From: Oceanicola sp. D3 | GTDB lineage: Bacteria; Pseudomonadota; Alphaproteobacteria; Rhodobacterales; Rhodobacteraceae | DNA: 64,000 bases | Direction of reading: 5' to 3' | NCBI RefSeq assembly: GCF_006351965.1 | Contig: NZ_CP040932.1 | Location: 1,736,001-1,800,000 of the forward strand | In this document: positions 16,170 to 24,835 of the stretch, piece by piece | Layout of the letters: every line of letters starts with the position of its first letter | Position numbering within the stretch: position 1 is the first letter of the stretch | Program-made: the position numbers and the translations under genes | Notes under the pieces: model-generated | Told to the model about the DNA's origin: nothing | Seen by the model: the letters and a program-made list of their open reading frames with translations, nothing else | Database searches by the model: none

Positions 16170-17663
16170 ATGACCTCTGACAGCAAGTCTCCCATCTTGA
16201 CCCTGCGCAATATCCACAAGTCCTATGGACCGATTGAGGTGTTGCACGGGATCGACATGGATGTGCACGCGGGTGAGGTTGTGGCGCTGCTGGGTGAGAA
16301 CGGTGCCGGAAAGTCGACGGTTTCAAATGTCATCTCTGGAACGGTTCTCCCTTCGTCCGGTGAAATGATCTGGCAGGGCGCGTCCTACGCGCCCGCCAAC
16401 CCACGCGAGGCGATCGACGCTGGTGTTGGCATGATCCATCAGGAACTGCTGCTGCTGCCGCAACTCTCGATTGCCGAAAACATCTTTGTCGGGCGCTACC
16501 CGATGAAGAACGGCCGGCTTGACCGAAAGACCATGGAAGAACGTGCCCAATATGGGTTGCAGCGCCTCGGGCTCGATATTTCGCCCCGGCGCACGGTTGA
16601 GGGCCTGTCGACCGCCAGCCAGCAGCTGATCGAGATTGCCAAGGCGCTGACGCTGAATGCCAAGCTGCTGATCCTCGATGAGCCGACCGCGGCGTTGGGG
16701 GGCGAGGAAACCCAGCTTCTGTTCCGCCAGATCGAGCGGCTGAAGTCTGAAGGCGTCGGCATTATTTACATTTCTCACCGGTTGGAAGAGATCAAGCAGA
16801 TCGCCGACCGGATCGTCGTTATGCGCGATGGTGACAAGGTTCAGGAATTCGACACGGCTGATCTGCCGGTGCGCACCATCGTGGAGGCTATGGTTGGGCG
16901 CAGCATGGAACAGATGTTTCCGCCGCTGGCCGAGCCAACCGAGGAGCCGGTGCTGGAGGTATCTGGCCTGTCGTCGCCGGAAGGCCGGTTTGACGATGTG
17001 AATTTCACCGTCCGCAAGGGCGAGATCTTTGGCATTGCCGGGCTGGTTGGTGCAGGGCGCACCGAGCTGGTGCGCGCGATTGCCGGGGCCGATCCGATCA
17101 AAGCGGGCAGCATCCGGCTGAACGGCAAGGACGTGACCCCCTCGTCGCCGAGGGAGGCTATCGAGAACGGCATTGTGCTCGTTCCCGAGGATCGCAAGTT
17201 GCAGGGTGTGGTGCTGAGCCATTCGATTGCCGAGAACATCGCCTATTCCAACCTGGAGACGGTAGGCCGCAAGGGCTGGATCACTACGGCCCGGGTGCGC
17301 GACTTTGCCAAGGATAATATCGAGAAGTTCGGCGTGAAGGGGCGGGGCAACCAGAATGCTGGTGAACTGTCTGGCGGCAATCAGCAGAAGGTGGTTATCG
17401 CCAAGTGGCTGGCCCGCAATCCCCGCGTTGTGCTGCTGGACGAGCCCACGCGGGGCATCGACGTTGGCGCGCGGTCTTCGATTTATGAAATGATCCGGGG
17501 GCTGGCGGATGAGGGCGTGGCGGTGATTGTTGTCAGCTCCGACCTTGAAGAGGTGCTGGGCGTATCCAACCGCATTCTGGTGATGGCGGCGGGGCGGCAG
17601 TCCGGCATCCTTGACCACAGCGAGGCGAATGACGTCTCGGTCATGGAACTGGCCACCGCCTGA
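16170..17663 (+). CDS. sugar ABC transporter duplicated ATPase (RbsA-like)
   Basis: A 497-aa protein with two ATPase domains. The N-terminal domain has Walker A 'GENGAGKST' and Walker B 'LLILDEPTAALG', with signature 'LSTASQQL'. The C-terminal domain has the degenerate P-loop 'GLVGAGRTE' and signature 'LSGGNQQK', with 'VVLLDEPTRGIDVG'. This asymmetric arrangement is typical of RbsA/XylG/AraG. It energises the RbsC-type permease upstream. Confidence 0.95.
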   Translation: MTSDSKSPILTLRNIHKSYGPIEVLHGIDMDVHAGEVVALLGENGAGKSTVSNVISGTVLPSSGEMIWQGASYAPANPREAIDAGVGMIHQELLLLPQLSIAENIFVGRYPMKNGRLDRKTMEERAQYGLQRLGLDISPRRTVEGLSTASQQLIEIAKALTLNAKLLILDEPTAALGGEETQLLFRQIERLKSEGVGIIYISHRLEEIKQIADRIVVMRDGDKVQEFDTADLPVRTIVEAMVGRSMEQMFPPLAEPTEEPVLEVSGLSSPEGRFDDVNFTVRKGEIFGIAGLVGAGRTELVRAIAGADPIKAGSIRLNGKDVTPSSPREAIENGIVLVPEDRKLQGVVLSHSIAENIAYSNLETVGRKGWITTARVRDFAKDNIEKFGVKGRGNQNAGELSGGNQQKVVIAKWLARNPRVVLLDEPTRGIDVGARSSIYEMIRGLADEGVAVIVVSSDLEEVLGVSNRILVMAAGRQSGILDHSEANDVSVMELATA

Positions 17664-17694
17664 TCCGAAACAAAAAGAGACACAGGAGATCAAG

Positions 17695-18477
17695 ATGAAC
17701 CGTTTCGAGGGAAAGACCGTTGTTGTCACCGGCGGCAACAAGGGCATCGGATTTGCCATTGCCCAACGCTTTGCGTCCGAGGGGGCCAACCTTGTGATCG
17801 CTTCGGTCGAGGCGCAGGTGGAGGAGGCCGCCGCCGCGCTGCGCGAGGCCGGGGCGAAGGCGGTTGGCGTGATCTGTGACGTTACCGACCGCGAGGCGGT
17901 TACCGCGCTGTATGACCGGGCCGAGGAAGAGTTTGGCGCCGTCGATATCTCGGTGCAGAACGCCGGGATCATCACCATCGCCAAGATCGAAGACCTCACC
18001 GAGGGCGAATGGGATGCGACGATGGAGGTCAACACCAAGGGTGTGTTCCTTTGCTGTCAGGAGGCGATCCGGCGGATGCGCAAGTCTGGCAACGGCGGGC
18101 GGTTGATCAACATGGCCTCGGGGCAGGCGCGTGATGGCTTTATCTATACCCCGCATTATGCCGCCTCGAAGTTTGGCGTCATGGGCATGACCCAGAGCCT
18201 CGCCAAGGAAGTGGCGCTCGACAACATCACCGTCAACGCGATCTGCCCCGGCATCATCAAGACCGACATGTGGGACTACAATGACCGGGTTTGGGGCGAG
18301 ATGCTGGGCGGTTTCGGCCCCGGTGAGCTGATGGAAAGCTGGGTCCAGAACATCCCGATGAAGCGGGCGGGCGAGGGCAAGCATGTGGCTGCCCTTGCGG
18401 CCTTCATCGCCAGCGAGGACGCCGACTACATCACCGGCCAGACCATCAACGTGGATGGCGGGTTGATCATGTCCTGA
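17695..18477 (+). CDS. short-chain dehydrogenase/reductase (SDR 1 of catabolic locus)
   Basis: A 260-aa classical SDR: 'TGGNKGIG' cofactor loop (about 12-19), 'NAG', 'NMAS', catalytic Y-A-A-S-K, and a C-terminal 'GQTINVDGG'. Such enzymes oxidise secondary alcohols of polyols or sugars with NAD(P)+. An AGGAG site precedes ATG 17695. With the second SDR and the kinase it probably converts the imported polyol to a ketose before phosphorylation (inference). Confidence 0.9.
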   Translation: MNRFEGKTVVVTGGNKGIGFAIAQRFASEGANLVIASVEAQVEEAAAALREAGAKAVGVICDVTDREAVTALYDRAEEEFGAVDISVQNAGIITIAKIEDLTEGEWDATMEVNTKGVFLCCQEAIRRMRKSGNGGRLINMASGQARDGFIYTPHYAASKFGVMGMTQSLAKEVALDNITVNAICPGIIKTDMWDYNDRVWGEMLGGFGPGELMESWVQNIPMKRAGEGKHVAALAAFIASEDADYITGQTINVDGGLIMS

Positions 18478-18524
18478 CGCCCGCCAAAGGCGCGGGACAG
18501 CACGGCAGGAGTTGGAGGAGCACT

Positions 18525-19316
18525 ATGGACGGTATCAAACTGAACGCGCCCGCGCTGTTCGATCTTTCGGGGCGCGTGGCGCTTGTGACCGGGGCGGGCA
18601 GTGGCATTGGGCAACGCATCGCGATGGGGCTGGCCCAATGCGGCGCAGACGTGGCGCTGCTCGACCGGCGCACGGATGATGGCTTGGCGCAGACAGCCGC
18701 ATTCATCGCGGAAGCGGGGCGAAAATCCGTTCAGATCGCCACCGACGTCACGCGTGCAGAGGCGCTGGCCGAGGCGGTGACGCGCACCGAGGCTGAGCTT
18801 GGCCCGCTGCGCCTTGCGGTCAACGCCGCCGGGATTGCCAATGCCGCGCCCTGCGAGGAGATGCCGGAAGACCAGTACCAGACGCTCATGGATATCAACA
18901 TGAAGGGCGTGTGGCTGTCTTGCCAAGCCGAGGCGCGGGCGATGCTGGCGCATGGTCAAGGCGGGTCGATCGTCAACATCGCCTCGATGTCGGGCGTGAT
19001 CGTCAATCGTGGCCTCGATCAGGTGCATTACAACACCTCCAAGGCCGGGGTGATCCACATGTCGAAGTCGATGGCGATGGAATGGGTGGGGCGCGGTATC
19101 CGGGTGAACTCGATCTCGCCCGGCTATACGGCAACGCCGATGAACACCCGGCCCGAGATGGTCCACCAGACCCGCGAGTTCGAGAGCCAGACGCCGATGC
19201 AGCGCATGGCGGATGTTGACGAAATGGTTGGCCCGGCGGTGTTTTTGCTTTCGGAAGCGGCCTCTTACTGCACCGGTGTCGATCTTTTGGTCGATGGCGG
19301 CTTTTGCTGCTGGTGA
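18525..19316 (+). CDS. short-chain dehydrogenase/reductase (SDR 2 of catabolic locus)
   Basis: A 263-aa classical SDR with '[15 protein letters not shown]', 'NAAGIANA', 'NIASMSG' and catalytic Y-N-T-S-K. It ends '[13 protein letters not shown]'. It resembles polyol (sorbitol/xylitol-type) dehydrogenases. It lies 47 bp after SDR 1 and 10 bp before the TIM-family gene. Two distinct SDRs in one operon suggest two oxidation steps, or two stereoisomeric substrates. Confidence 0.9.
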   Translation: MDGIKLNAPALFDLSGRVALVTGAGSGIGQRIAMGLAQCGADVALLDRRTDDGLAQTAAFIAEAGRKSVQIATDVTRAEALAEAVTRTEAELGPLRLAVNAAGIANAAPCEEMPEDQYQTLMDINMKGVWLSCQAEARAMLAHGQGGSIVNIASMSGVIVNRGLDQVHYNTSKAGVIHMSKSMAMEWVGRGIRVNSISPGYTATPMNTRPEMVHQTREFESQTPMQRMADVDEMVGPAVFLLSEAASYCTGVDLLVDGGFCCW

Positions 19317-19326
19317 GGAGAGAGCC

Positions 19327-20076
19327 ATGAAAGCGAAACTTGCCGCTGGCAATTGGAAGATGAACGGGTTGAGCGGAGACCTGATCGAGATTGAAACACT
19401 GATCGGTGGGCTCAGCGCGTCGGAGTGTGACGTGTTGATCTGCCCGCCGGCGACCCTGATCCACCGGATGCACGACATGGCCATTGGCTCCGATCTGCTG
19501 ATCGGCGCGCAGGACTGCCACCCCGAACTCAAGGGCGCGCATACCGGCGATTTATCGGCGGCCATGCTGGCTGATGCGGGGGCAACCCATGTGATCCTCG
19601 GTCACTCGGAGCGCCGGGCCGATCATGGCGAAACCGATGCAATCGTTCGGGCCAAGGCTGTCACGGCGCTGGAGCGCGGCCTCACGGCCATTGTCTGTGT
19701 CGGCGAGACCGAGGCGGAACGTGACGCTGGCACGACGCTGGCCGTTATTGGCACGCAGCTGTGTGACTCGCTGCCAGGCAGCAGCGTGGCGGCGCATGTT
19801 GTCATTGCCTATGAGCCGGTTTGGGCCATTGGCACCGGGCGCACGCCGACGCTGGAGCAGATTGCGGAGGTGCATGCGTTTTTGCGCGAGCAGCTGACAG
19901 ACCGATTTGCTGACGAGGGCAACGGCATGCGCCTGCTCTACGGAGGGTCGGTCAAGCCGGAGAACGCCCAAGCGATCTTTGCATTGGCAAACGTCGATGG
20001 TGCCCTTGTTGGCGGTGCGTCGCTGAAGGCGGCGGACTTTGCCCGGATCGTGACAGCGCTCAGCGACGCTAAATAG
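19327..20076 (+). CDS. triosephosphate isomerase-family protein of the catabolic operon
   Basis: A 249-aa TIM barrel with all catalytic residues: N9 and K11 ('GNWKMN'), H93 ('GHSERR'), E163 ('[11 protein letters not shown]') and phosphate loop '[10 protein letters not shown]'. It could be an ordinary TpiA or an operon-dedicated relative like the TpiA2/EryH and LerI isomerases of erythritol and threitol pathways. Either role fits: DHAP/GAP interconversion next to a transketolase, or tetrulose-phosphate isomerisation. GAGGAG precedes the start. Confidence 0.88.
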   Translation: MKAKLAAGNWKMNGLSGDLIEIETLIGGLSASECDVLICPPATLIHRMHDMAIGSDLLIGAQDCHPELKGAHTGDLSAAMLADAGATHVILGHSERRADHGETDAIVRAKAVTALERGLTAIVCVGETEAERDAGTTLAVIGTQLCDSLPGSSVAAHVVIAYEPVWAIGTGRTPTLEQIAEVHAFLREQLTDRFADEGNGMRLLYGGSVKPENAQAIFALANVDGALVGGASLKAADFARIVTALSDAK

Positions 20077-20126
20077 CGCGCCCAAGCGGGGCAGGGATGC
20101 CCAGTCTCATCTAACCGACAATCTAA

Positions 20127-20145
20127 GGTGGGCAGAGTGCCCGCC
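20127..20145. terminator. hairpin between convergent genes
   Basis: GGTGGGCA, loop GAG, TGCCCGCC in the gap between the TIM-family gene and the L,D-transpeptidase. The following CCGCCCTAA also occurs beside the hairpin at 51450-51467. No T run is present, so termination is uncertain. Confidence 0.4.
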
Positions 20146-20865
20146 CTAAAGGGTTGAGGTGTCTTCAAGCGGGTTTTGCGAGGCAACGGTTTGCGGAGTG
20201 GCGTCTTGTGCCGCGCCGGTCCAGCGCCCTGTTGCCGATTCCGGCAGCACGATCACCCGGGTGCCGTTGGGCGTATTCGCGGCCAAGTGCATGGCGTCCT
20301 GGTTGAACATGCGGATGCAGCCCGACGAGGCCTGCATGCCGATGGATTTGGGTTCGGAGGTGCCGTGGATGCGGTAGAGCGTGTCCTTGCCGTTCCGGTA
20401 GAGGTAGAGGGCGCGGGCGCCGAGGGGGTTATCGAGGCCGCCGGGTTTGCCGTTGCGGATCGGGCCATAGAGCTCGGGGTCGCGGCGCACCATGTTGGCT
20501 GTTGGCGTCCAATAGGGCCAATCGCGCTGGAAGGCGACATTGGCGGTGCCGGAGAAGCCGCGGCCTGCGCGGGCGACGCCGATCACATATTGCATTGCAC
20601 GGCCATCACCCAGCACCTGATACAGCCGCTTTGCGCCCGGATCGACGATGATGGTGCCCGGCGCGTGGGGTGCGAAATAGGCCACCTCTTTGCGGGCGAT
20701 CTCTTCGGAGAGAAACTCATCGGGCACCGCAGGCACGGTGATGTCGCCATCCTGCACGGCAGCATACTTTGCCCGGGTCGCCTCGGAGAGGCCCGACGGA
20801 TCGGTGATTTCGGCGCAGGCCGTAAGGGTGAGGGCGGCAGCGAGGGCAAGGAGAGGGCGGAACAT
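20146..20865 (-). CDS. L,D-transpeptidase lipoprotein (YkuD domain)
   Basis: A 239-aa lipoprotein with lipobox 'LTAC' (C17). The YkuD catalytic motif is present: H167 in 'HGTS', then 'SSGCIRM' with nucleophile C183, and a conserved Arg two residues later. It should sit in the periplasm, cross-linking peptidoglycan stem peptides or attaching proteins to them. ATG 20865 begins the signal peptide; a longer in-frame extension has no signal or homology-like sequence. The start does not have a strong ribosome-binding site. Confidence 0.92.
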   Translation of the reverse strand: MFRPLLALAAALTLTACAEITDPSGLSEATRAKYAAVQDGDITVPAVPDEFLSEEIARKEVAYFAPHAPGTIIVDPGAKRLYQVLGDGRAMQYVIGVARAGRGFSGTANVAFQRDWPYWTPTANMVRRDPELYGPIRNGKPGGLDNPLGARALYLYRNGKDTLYRIHGTSEPKSIGMQASSGCIRMFNQDAMHLAANTPNGTRVIVLPESATGRWTGAAQDATPQTVASQNPLEDTSTL

Positions 20866-21046
20866 CTGGAGCCTTGGGTGTTTTTGAGCAGCGAGTCGGG
20901 CTTGTGTGCCCCAGTGCAGGGCAGGGGGCAAGTGGGGCACCAGCAAAAACTCGCGCGGCGTTGCGCTTGAACTCCGGGCGGGAACCTGTTTTTGCGAAAG
21001 AAGGGCGGGTCGGGCGCGGGCCGATCTTTGCGGGGAGAAGAGGGAC

Positions 21047-21862
21047 ATGGCGCGGATCAGCGTTTCAACGGACAGCGGCGTGCTGCTTGGGCATTACGTT
21101 ACGGGGGTGCTCTGCGATATCTGGAAGGAGCAGGGCCACAGCATTCATGTGGGCCGTGACTTTGCCGCCGATGCCGACCTTTGCATTCTGCACCACGATC
21201 GCACCCGGCTGGACCCGGCGGATGTGCCTGAGGCTCCCAAGGGCGTGCGGGTGCTGAACGGCAGCGTTTTGGATATTTCGAAGCGACAGTATTCGGAGTT
21301 GCAGGTGATGCCGGGCGATGGCTGGGAAGGGCCGGTGATCGTGAAGTCAAACCTGAATTCTTTTGGCTCGCCCGAGGTTCGCGCGAGCCGCAGCCGCTTG
21401 ACGCGCGCGCGCAGGCGCCTTGCCGGGGTAAGCTGGAAGCTCGCGCGGGTGCTGCCCAAGCGGACCTATCCGGTGCTGGGCTCGGCGGCGGAGGTGCCGC
21501 GCTGGGTGTGGGGCCGCGAGGATTTGCTTGTCGAGCGGTTCATGCCTGAACGTGAGGGGGAGCTCTATTGCCAGCGGGGCTGGCTGTTTTTTGGCACGCG
21601 CGGCTATGGCTACAAGATTTATGCGACCGACCCGATGGTGAAGACGGGCACGATGGTGAAATACGACTATCTCGACGAGGTGCCGCCCGAGATCGAGGCG
21701 CATCGGGCCAGCATGGGCTTTGACTTCGGGAAGTTCGACTACGTTGTGCATGACGGTCGGGCGATCTTGCTGGATGCGAACAAGACGGCGACCTTTGCCG
21801 GGGATCCACGGTCGGAGCGGATCATGGCGCTGGCCGGAGGGCTTGAGGAGGTGCTTCGGTGA
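21047..21862 (+). CDS. ATP-grasp-like protein of unknown function (first of pair)
   Basis: A 271-aa soluble protein. ATP-grasp-like elements include a lysine segment 'GPVIVKSNLNSFG', 'DLLVERFMPEREGELY', a GYGYK strand and a C-terminal metal/phosphate motif 'AILLDANKT'. There is no recognisable carboxylate-amine ligase name. Its stop overlaps the ATG of the next gene (ATGA), so the pair is translationally coupled. GGGAGAAGAGG precedes ATG 21047. ATP-grasp enzymes join a carboxylate to an amine or thiol; here the substrate is unknown. Paired ATP-grasp genes occur in peptide and cell-surface modification loci. Confidence 0.68.
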   Translation: MARISVSTDSGVLLGHYVTGVLCDIWKEQGHSIHVGRDFAADADLCILHHDRTRLDPADVPEAPKGVRVLNGSVLDISKRQYSELQVMPGDGWEGPVIVKSNLNSFGSPEVRASRSRLTRARRRLAGVSWKLARVLPKRTYPVLGSAAEVPRWVWGREDLLVERFMPEREGELYCQRGWLFFGTRGYGYKIYATDPMVKTGTMVKYDYLDEVPPEIEAHRASMGFDFGKFDYVVHDGRAILLDANKTATFAGDPRSERIMALAGGLEEVLR

Positions 21863-23043
21863 GCGCGCCGTTGAGGCCCGCCGTGCCGCCGGGCGGGCTG
21901 ATGCCCGAGAGCGCGGCCTATATGGCGCGCACCGATCTGCGGCAGACCCGGATGCTGGGCTACAGCCCATTCAACCTCGACGCGGTGACAACGCTGTTGC
22001 TTGGCGTGCTGGGCCGCAACCCAACGCTGCGGCACCGGGGCGGTGTTACGGAGGAGGGGCTGGCCTTTCTGGAGGAGGCCGGGCTGCAAATTGAAGAAGA
22101 CATGCGGGTGTTCACCACCACCGAGGAGGCGGTGGCCCATGCGCGGGCGATGGTGGCGGAGGGCTACCGGCTGTTTTGGCCCTATCCGGTGACCGAGGGG
22201 CTTTACGGTGACGCAGCCCACCTTGTTGCGCCGGACCTTTGGGCGCGGCTCAACAGCAAGGAAACGCTGCCGCAGCTGGCACCGCCTAATGCGCTGGCGC
22301 CGCGCGAGACCCGCCCGCTGGCCGCACTGGAGGGGGTGGCGCTGCCTGTCTTCCTCAAGGCGGCGGGTGACGACGCGACAGGCTGGGGCCATGCGGTGCG
22401 GTACTGCGCGGATGCAGGGGATCTTGGGGCGGCGCAGAGCCATTTCGAGGCGCTGGGCGTCGACCGGGTGATTTGCGAGGCGGCGCTGGACGTGGAGCGC
22501 TGCTGGTGCGCCAACCTGACGATCACGGAGACGGGGGTGCACTACCTTGGCGCGGCGGAGCAGACCTTCAGCGCGCCGGGCCAGCAGCTTGGCAACGTGA
22601 TCGACCCGGACCACCCTTTGCCGGAGGCCGGGGTCGCCCTTGCGAAGGAGGTCGCGCGGAAGGCGGCGGAGGAGGGATTTCTCGGCGTTTGCGGCTTTGA
22701 CATCGGCCGCACTGTGGACGGCGAGATCATCCTGTTCGACCCGAACTTCCGCTTCAACGCCTGCACGCCGCAGATCCTGCTGCACGCGCCTGCGGTGGCT
22801 CGCACCGATGGGCTGACCTGTAGCCAGACCTTTGCAGGGCAATTCAAGGGGCCGTTGAGCGAACTGATCGCGCGGCTAAGGGAGCCGGTGCAGGAGGGAT
22901 GGCTTGTGCCCTACAGGCTGATCGACGCGCGCTACATGGAGACGGCCGATGGCGTGTGCCATTGCACTGCGGTGGTGCTGGGGCGTGACCGCGCCGATGT
23001 TGCCAAACGGGCTGAGGCCCTGACGGTGGCGCTGGCCAAATGA
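21859..23043 (+). CDS. ATP-grasp-like protein of unknown function (second of pair)
   Basis: A 394-aa soluble protein. Its C-terminal half has the ATP-grasp carboxylate/Mg motif 'GEIILFDPNFRFN' (D-x-N-x-R) after 'GFLGVCGFDIGR', with 'PVFLKAAGDD' as a probable ATP lysine and 'VICEAALDV' as the base-binding strand. The N-terminal half resembles a pre-ATP-grasp domain. It overlaps the first gene by 4 bp. I do not recognise a characterised relative. The two proteins probably form one synthetase or act in succession on one product (inference). Confidence 0.68.
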   Translation: MSAPLRPAVPPGGLMPESAAYMARTDLRQTRMLGYSPFNLDAVTTLLLGVLGRNPTLRHRGGVTEEGLAFLEEAGLQIEEDMRVFTTTEEAVAHARAMVAEGYRLFWPYPVTEGLYGDAAHLVAPDLWARLNSKETLPQLAPPNALAPRETRPLAALEGVALPVFLKAAGDDATGWGHAVRYCADAGDLGAAQSHFEALGVDRVICEAALDVERCWCANLTITETGVHYLGAAEQTFSAPGQQLGNVIDPDHPLPEAGVALAKEVARKAAEEGFLGVCGFDIGRTVDGEIILFDPNFRFNACTPQILLHAPAVARTDGLTCSQTFAGQFKGPLSELIARLREPVQEGWLVPYRLIDARYMETADGVCHCTAVVLGRDRADVAKRAEALTVALAK

Positions 23044-23097
23044 GCGGCGGGCCACGGCCCGGGCGACCCCGGACCGCAGCAGGCCATTGGCTTTAGA

Positions 23098-23526
23098 TCA
23101 GGCGATTTCGACCAGTTCGACGTCGAAGGTCAGGGTTTTGCCGGCGAGGGGGTGGTTGGCGTCGAGCACGACTTGCTCGTCATTGGCCTCCACCACGGTG
23201 ACGGGCAGGGCCTGTCCGTCGGCGGTTTGCACCTGAAGCTGGGTGCCGGGCTCGGTTGGGATGTTGTCGGGCACGCTGGCGCGGTCCACCGCCTGCACGC
23301 GGTCGGGCATATGGGCGCCGTAGGCCTGCTCGGGCTCGACCTGAACGGTGCGCTTTTCGCCGACTTCCATGCCGGTCACGCCCGCGTCGAGGCCGGGGAT
23401 GATCTGGCCGGAGCCGAGTTCAAAAGACAGCGGGTCGCGGCCCTCGGAGCTGTCGAAGACGGTGCCGTCTTCCAGCGTGCCCTTGTAGTGAAGTTGAAGC
23501 GTGTCGCCCGGCTTGGCCTGGGTCAT
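23098..23526 (-). CDS. FKBP-type peptidyl-prolyl cis-trans isomerase (SlyD-like)
   Basis: A 142-aa FKBP with 'GDTLQLHYKGTLEDGTVFDSS', 'PLSFELGSGQIIPGLDAGV' and a C-terminal 'VVLDANHPLAGKTLTFDVEL', the SlyD/FkpB-type order with an inserted chaperone flap. It lacks the His-rich metal-binding tail of E. coli SlyD. ATG 23526 is favoured over ATG 23532 because AAAGGA is at a proper distance. It lies alone, with a terminator for the neighbouring iron-binding gene between it and that gene. Confidence 0.92.
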   Translation of the reverse strand: MTQAKPGDTLQLHYKGTLEDGTVFDSSEGRDPLSFELGSGQIIPGLDAGVTGMEVGEKRTVQVEPEQAYGAHMPDRVQAVDRASVPDNIPTEPGTQLQVQTADGQALPVTVVEANDEQVVLDANHPLAGKTLTFDVELVEIA

Positions 23527-23672
23527 GGGCATGTCCTTTCGAGGGAAGTTCGTGAATTTGCCGAGGGGGCGCCTGCGGCGCGGGTTGCTCGGTGTCTCGC
23601 CCCTAGGGTCGCAACTCGGGGCGTGAATGTAAACCGGGGCACCGGGCAGGACTGGCAAGCGGCACATTCCAA

Positions 23673-23706
23673 CAAAAAACCCCTCCCGGCGGCGGCCGGG
23701 AGGGGG
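23673..23706 (-). terminator. intrinsic terminator of the iron-binding protein gene
   Basis: An 11-bp stem (CCCCTCCCGGC 23680-23690 with GCCGGGAGGGG 23695-23705) around a 4-nt loop, followed on the minus strand by a run of six T. It lies 25 bp after the stop of the gene ending at 23731. Confidence 0.93.
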
Positions 23707-23730
23707 GATTGCCTTGAAGCCTGCGGGCGG

Positions 23731-24726
23731 TCAGCCGTCGAAGTCGACTTCTTCGATCAGCTTGATCGCGGCGGGGCGGAGCTTGGCGATGTCGACGAGG
23801 TTAACGTCATCGGGGGTGAACTCGCCCCAGCCCTTGACCAGCTCGGAGGGTTCGGTACCCGGCGCAACGGGGTATTCGTGGTTCTTTTCGGCGTAGATTT
23901 CCTGCGCGGCGTCGGAGGCGAGAAATTCGATGAACTTGACCGCGTTCTCCTTGTTCGGCGCGGATTTGGTCAGCGCGACGCCGGAGAGGTTAACGTGGGT
24001 GCCGCCATCTTCGAAGGTGGGGAAGGTGATGCGCACGCTGTCGGCCCAGGCCTGCTGCTCTTCATCTTCGAGCATCTTGCCCATGTAGTAGGTGTTGCCC
24101 AGCGAGATATCACATTCGCCTGCCCAGATCGCCTTGACCTGTGCCCGGTCATTGCCCTGCGGCTTGCGAGCGAGGTTGGCCTTCACGCCTTCGAGCCAGG
24201 TTTTGGTTTCCTCCTCGCCGTGGTGGTGCAGCATCGCGGAAACCAGCGCGACGTTATAGGCGTGGGTGCCGGAGCGGGTGCAGATGCGGCCCTTCCACTT
24301 GGGGTCGGCCAGATCTTCATAGGTGGTCACCTCGCCCTCGGCCACGCGCTCCTTGGAGGCATAGACGATGCGGGCGCGGGTGGTGACGCCCCACCACTGG
24401 CCATCGGGGCCATGCAGCGCGGCGGGCACGTTGTCGGTGAGGGTTTGCGAGGAGAGCGGCTGGGTGACGCCGGCCTCGACCAGCTCGTTCAGGCGCGAGA
24501 TGTCGACGGTGAGCACGACATCGGCGGGGGAGCGGCTGCCCTCGGCCTGAAGGCGCTCGACCATGCCCTTGTTGAGGAAGGCAACGTTGACGTCGATCCC
24601 GGTTGCTTCGGTGAAGGCCTCGGTGAGCGGGGCGATCAGCTCGGGCTGGCGGTAGGAGTAGACGTTGATTTCATCAGCCAGCGCCGGGGTGGCGGCGAGG
24701 GTGAGGGCGAGTGTTGTGCGCAGCAT
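23731..24726 (-). CDS. Fe(3+) ABC transporter periplasmic binding protein (FbpA/FutA-like)
   Basis: A 331-aa exported iron-binding protein with signal peptide 1-17 ('LTLAATPALA'). The family hallmarks are present: 'INVYSYRQPELI', 'SPADVVLTVD', 'TTYEDLADPKWKGRI', and the twin tyrosines Y213-Y214 in 'GNTYYMG' that ligate Fe(III). It has no permease or ATPase gene beside it, so it must work with a transporter encoded elsewhere or scavenge iron alone. Tandem operator-like sequences lie just upstream (24760-24804). Confidence 0.9.
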   Translation of the reverse strand: MLRTTLALTLAATPALADEINVYSYRQPELIAPLTEAFTEATGIDVNVAFLNKGMVERLQAEGSRSPADVVLTVDISRLNELVEAGVTQPLSSQTLTDNVPAALHGPDGQWWGVTTRARIVYASKERVAEGEVTTYEDLADPKWKGRICTRSGTHAYNVALVSAMLHHHGEEETKTWLEGVKANLARKPQGNDRAQVKAIWAGECDISLGNTYYMGKMLEDEEQQAWADSVRITFPTFEDGGTHVNLSGVALTKSAPNKENAVKFIEFLASDAAQEIYAEKNHEYPVAPGTEPSELVKGWGEFTPDDVNLVDIAKLRPAAIKLIEEVDFDG

Positions 24727-24759
24727 GGAATGTCTCCCTGTGGTTTTCGGAGGCGTTAA

Positions 24760-24804
24760 ACCCGACTCTTTTGGTCGGGTCAATGGCTGACTGTTTTGCT
24801 CGGG
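24760..24804. promoter_or_regulatory. tandem dyad operator upstream of iron-binding gene (iron-regulator candidate)
   Basis: ACCCGAC-TCTTTTG-GTCGGGT (24760-24780) is a perfect 7-bp inverted repeat. A diverged second copy, GCTGACTGTTTTGCTCGGG (24786-24804), follows 25 bp away centre to centre. Position and family of the target gene suggest an iron-responsive repressor. IscR-type 'Iron-Rhodo boxes' of Rhodobacterales are my best guess, but I am not certain of that consensus. Confidence 0.55.
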
Positions 24805-24835
24805 AGTTTTCCGCCCAGGCCTTCGGGCGGGCTGG

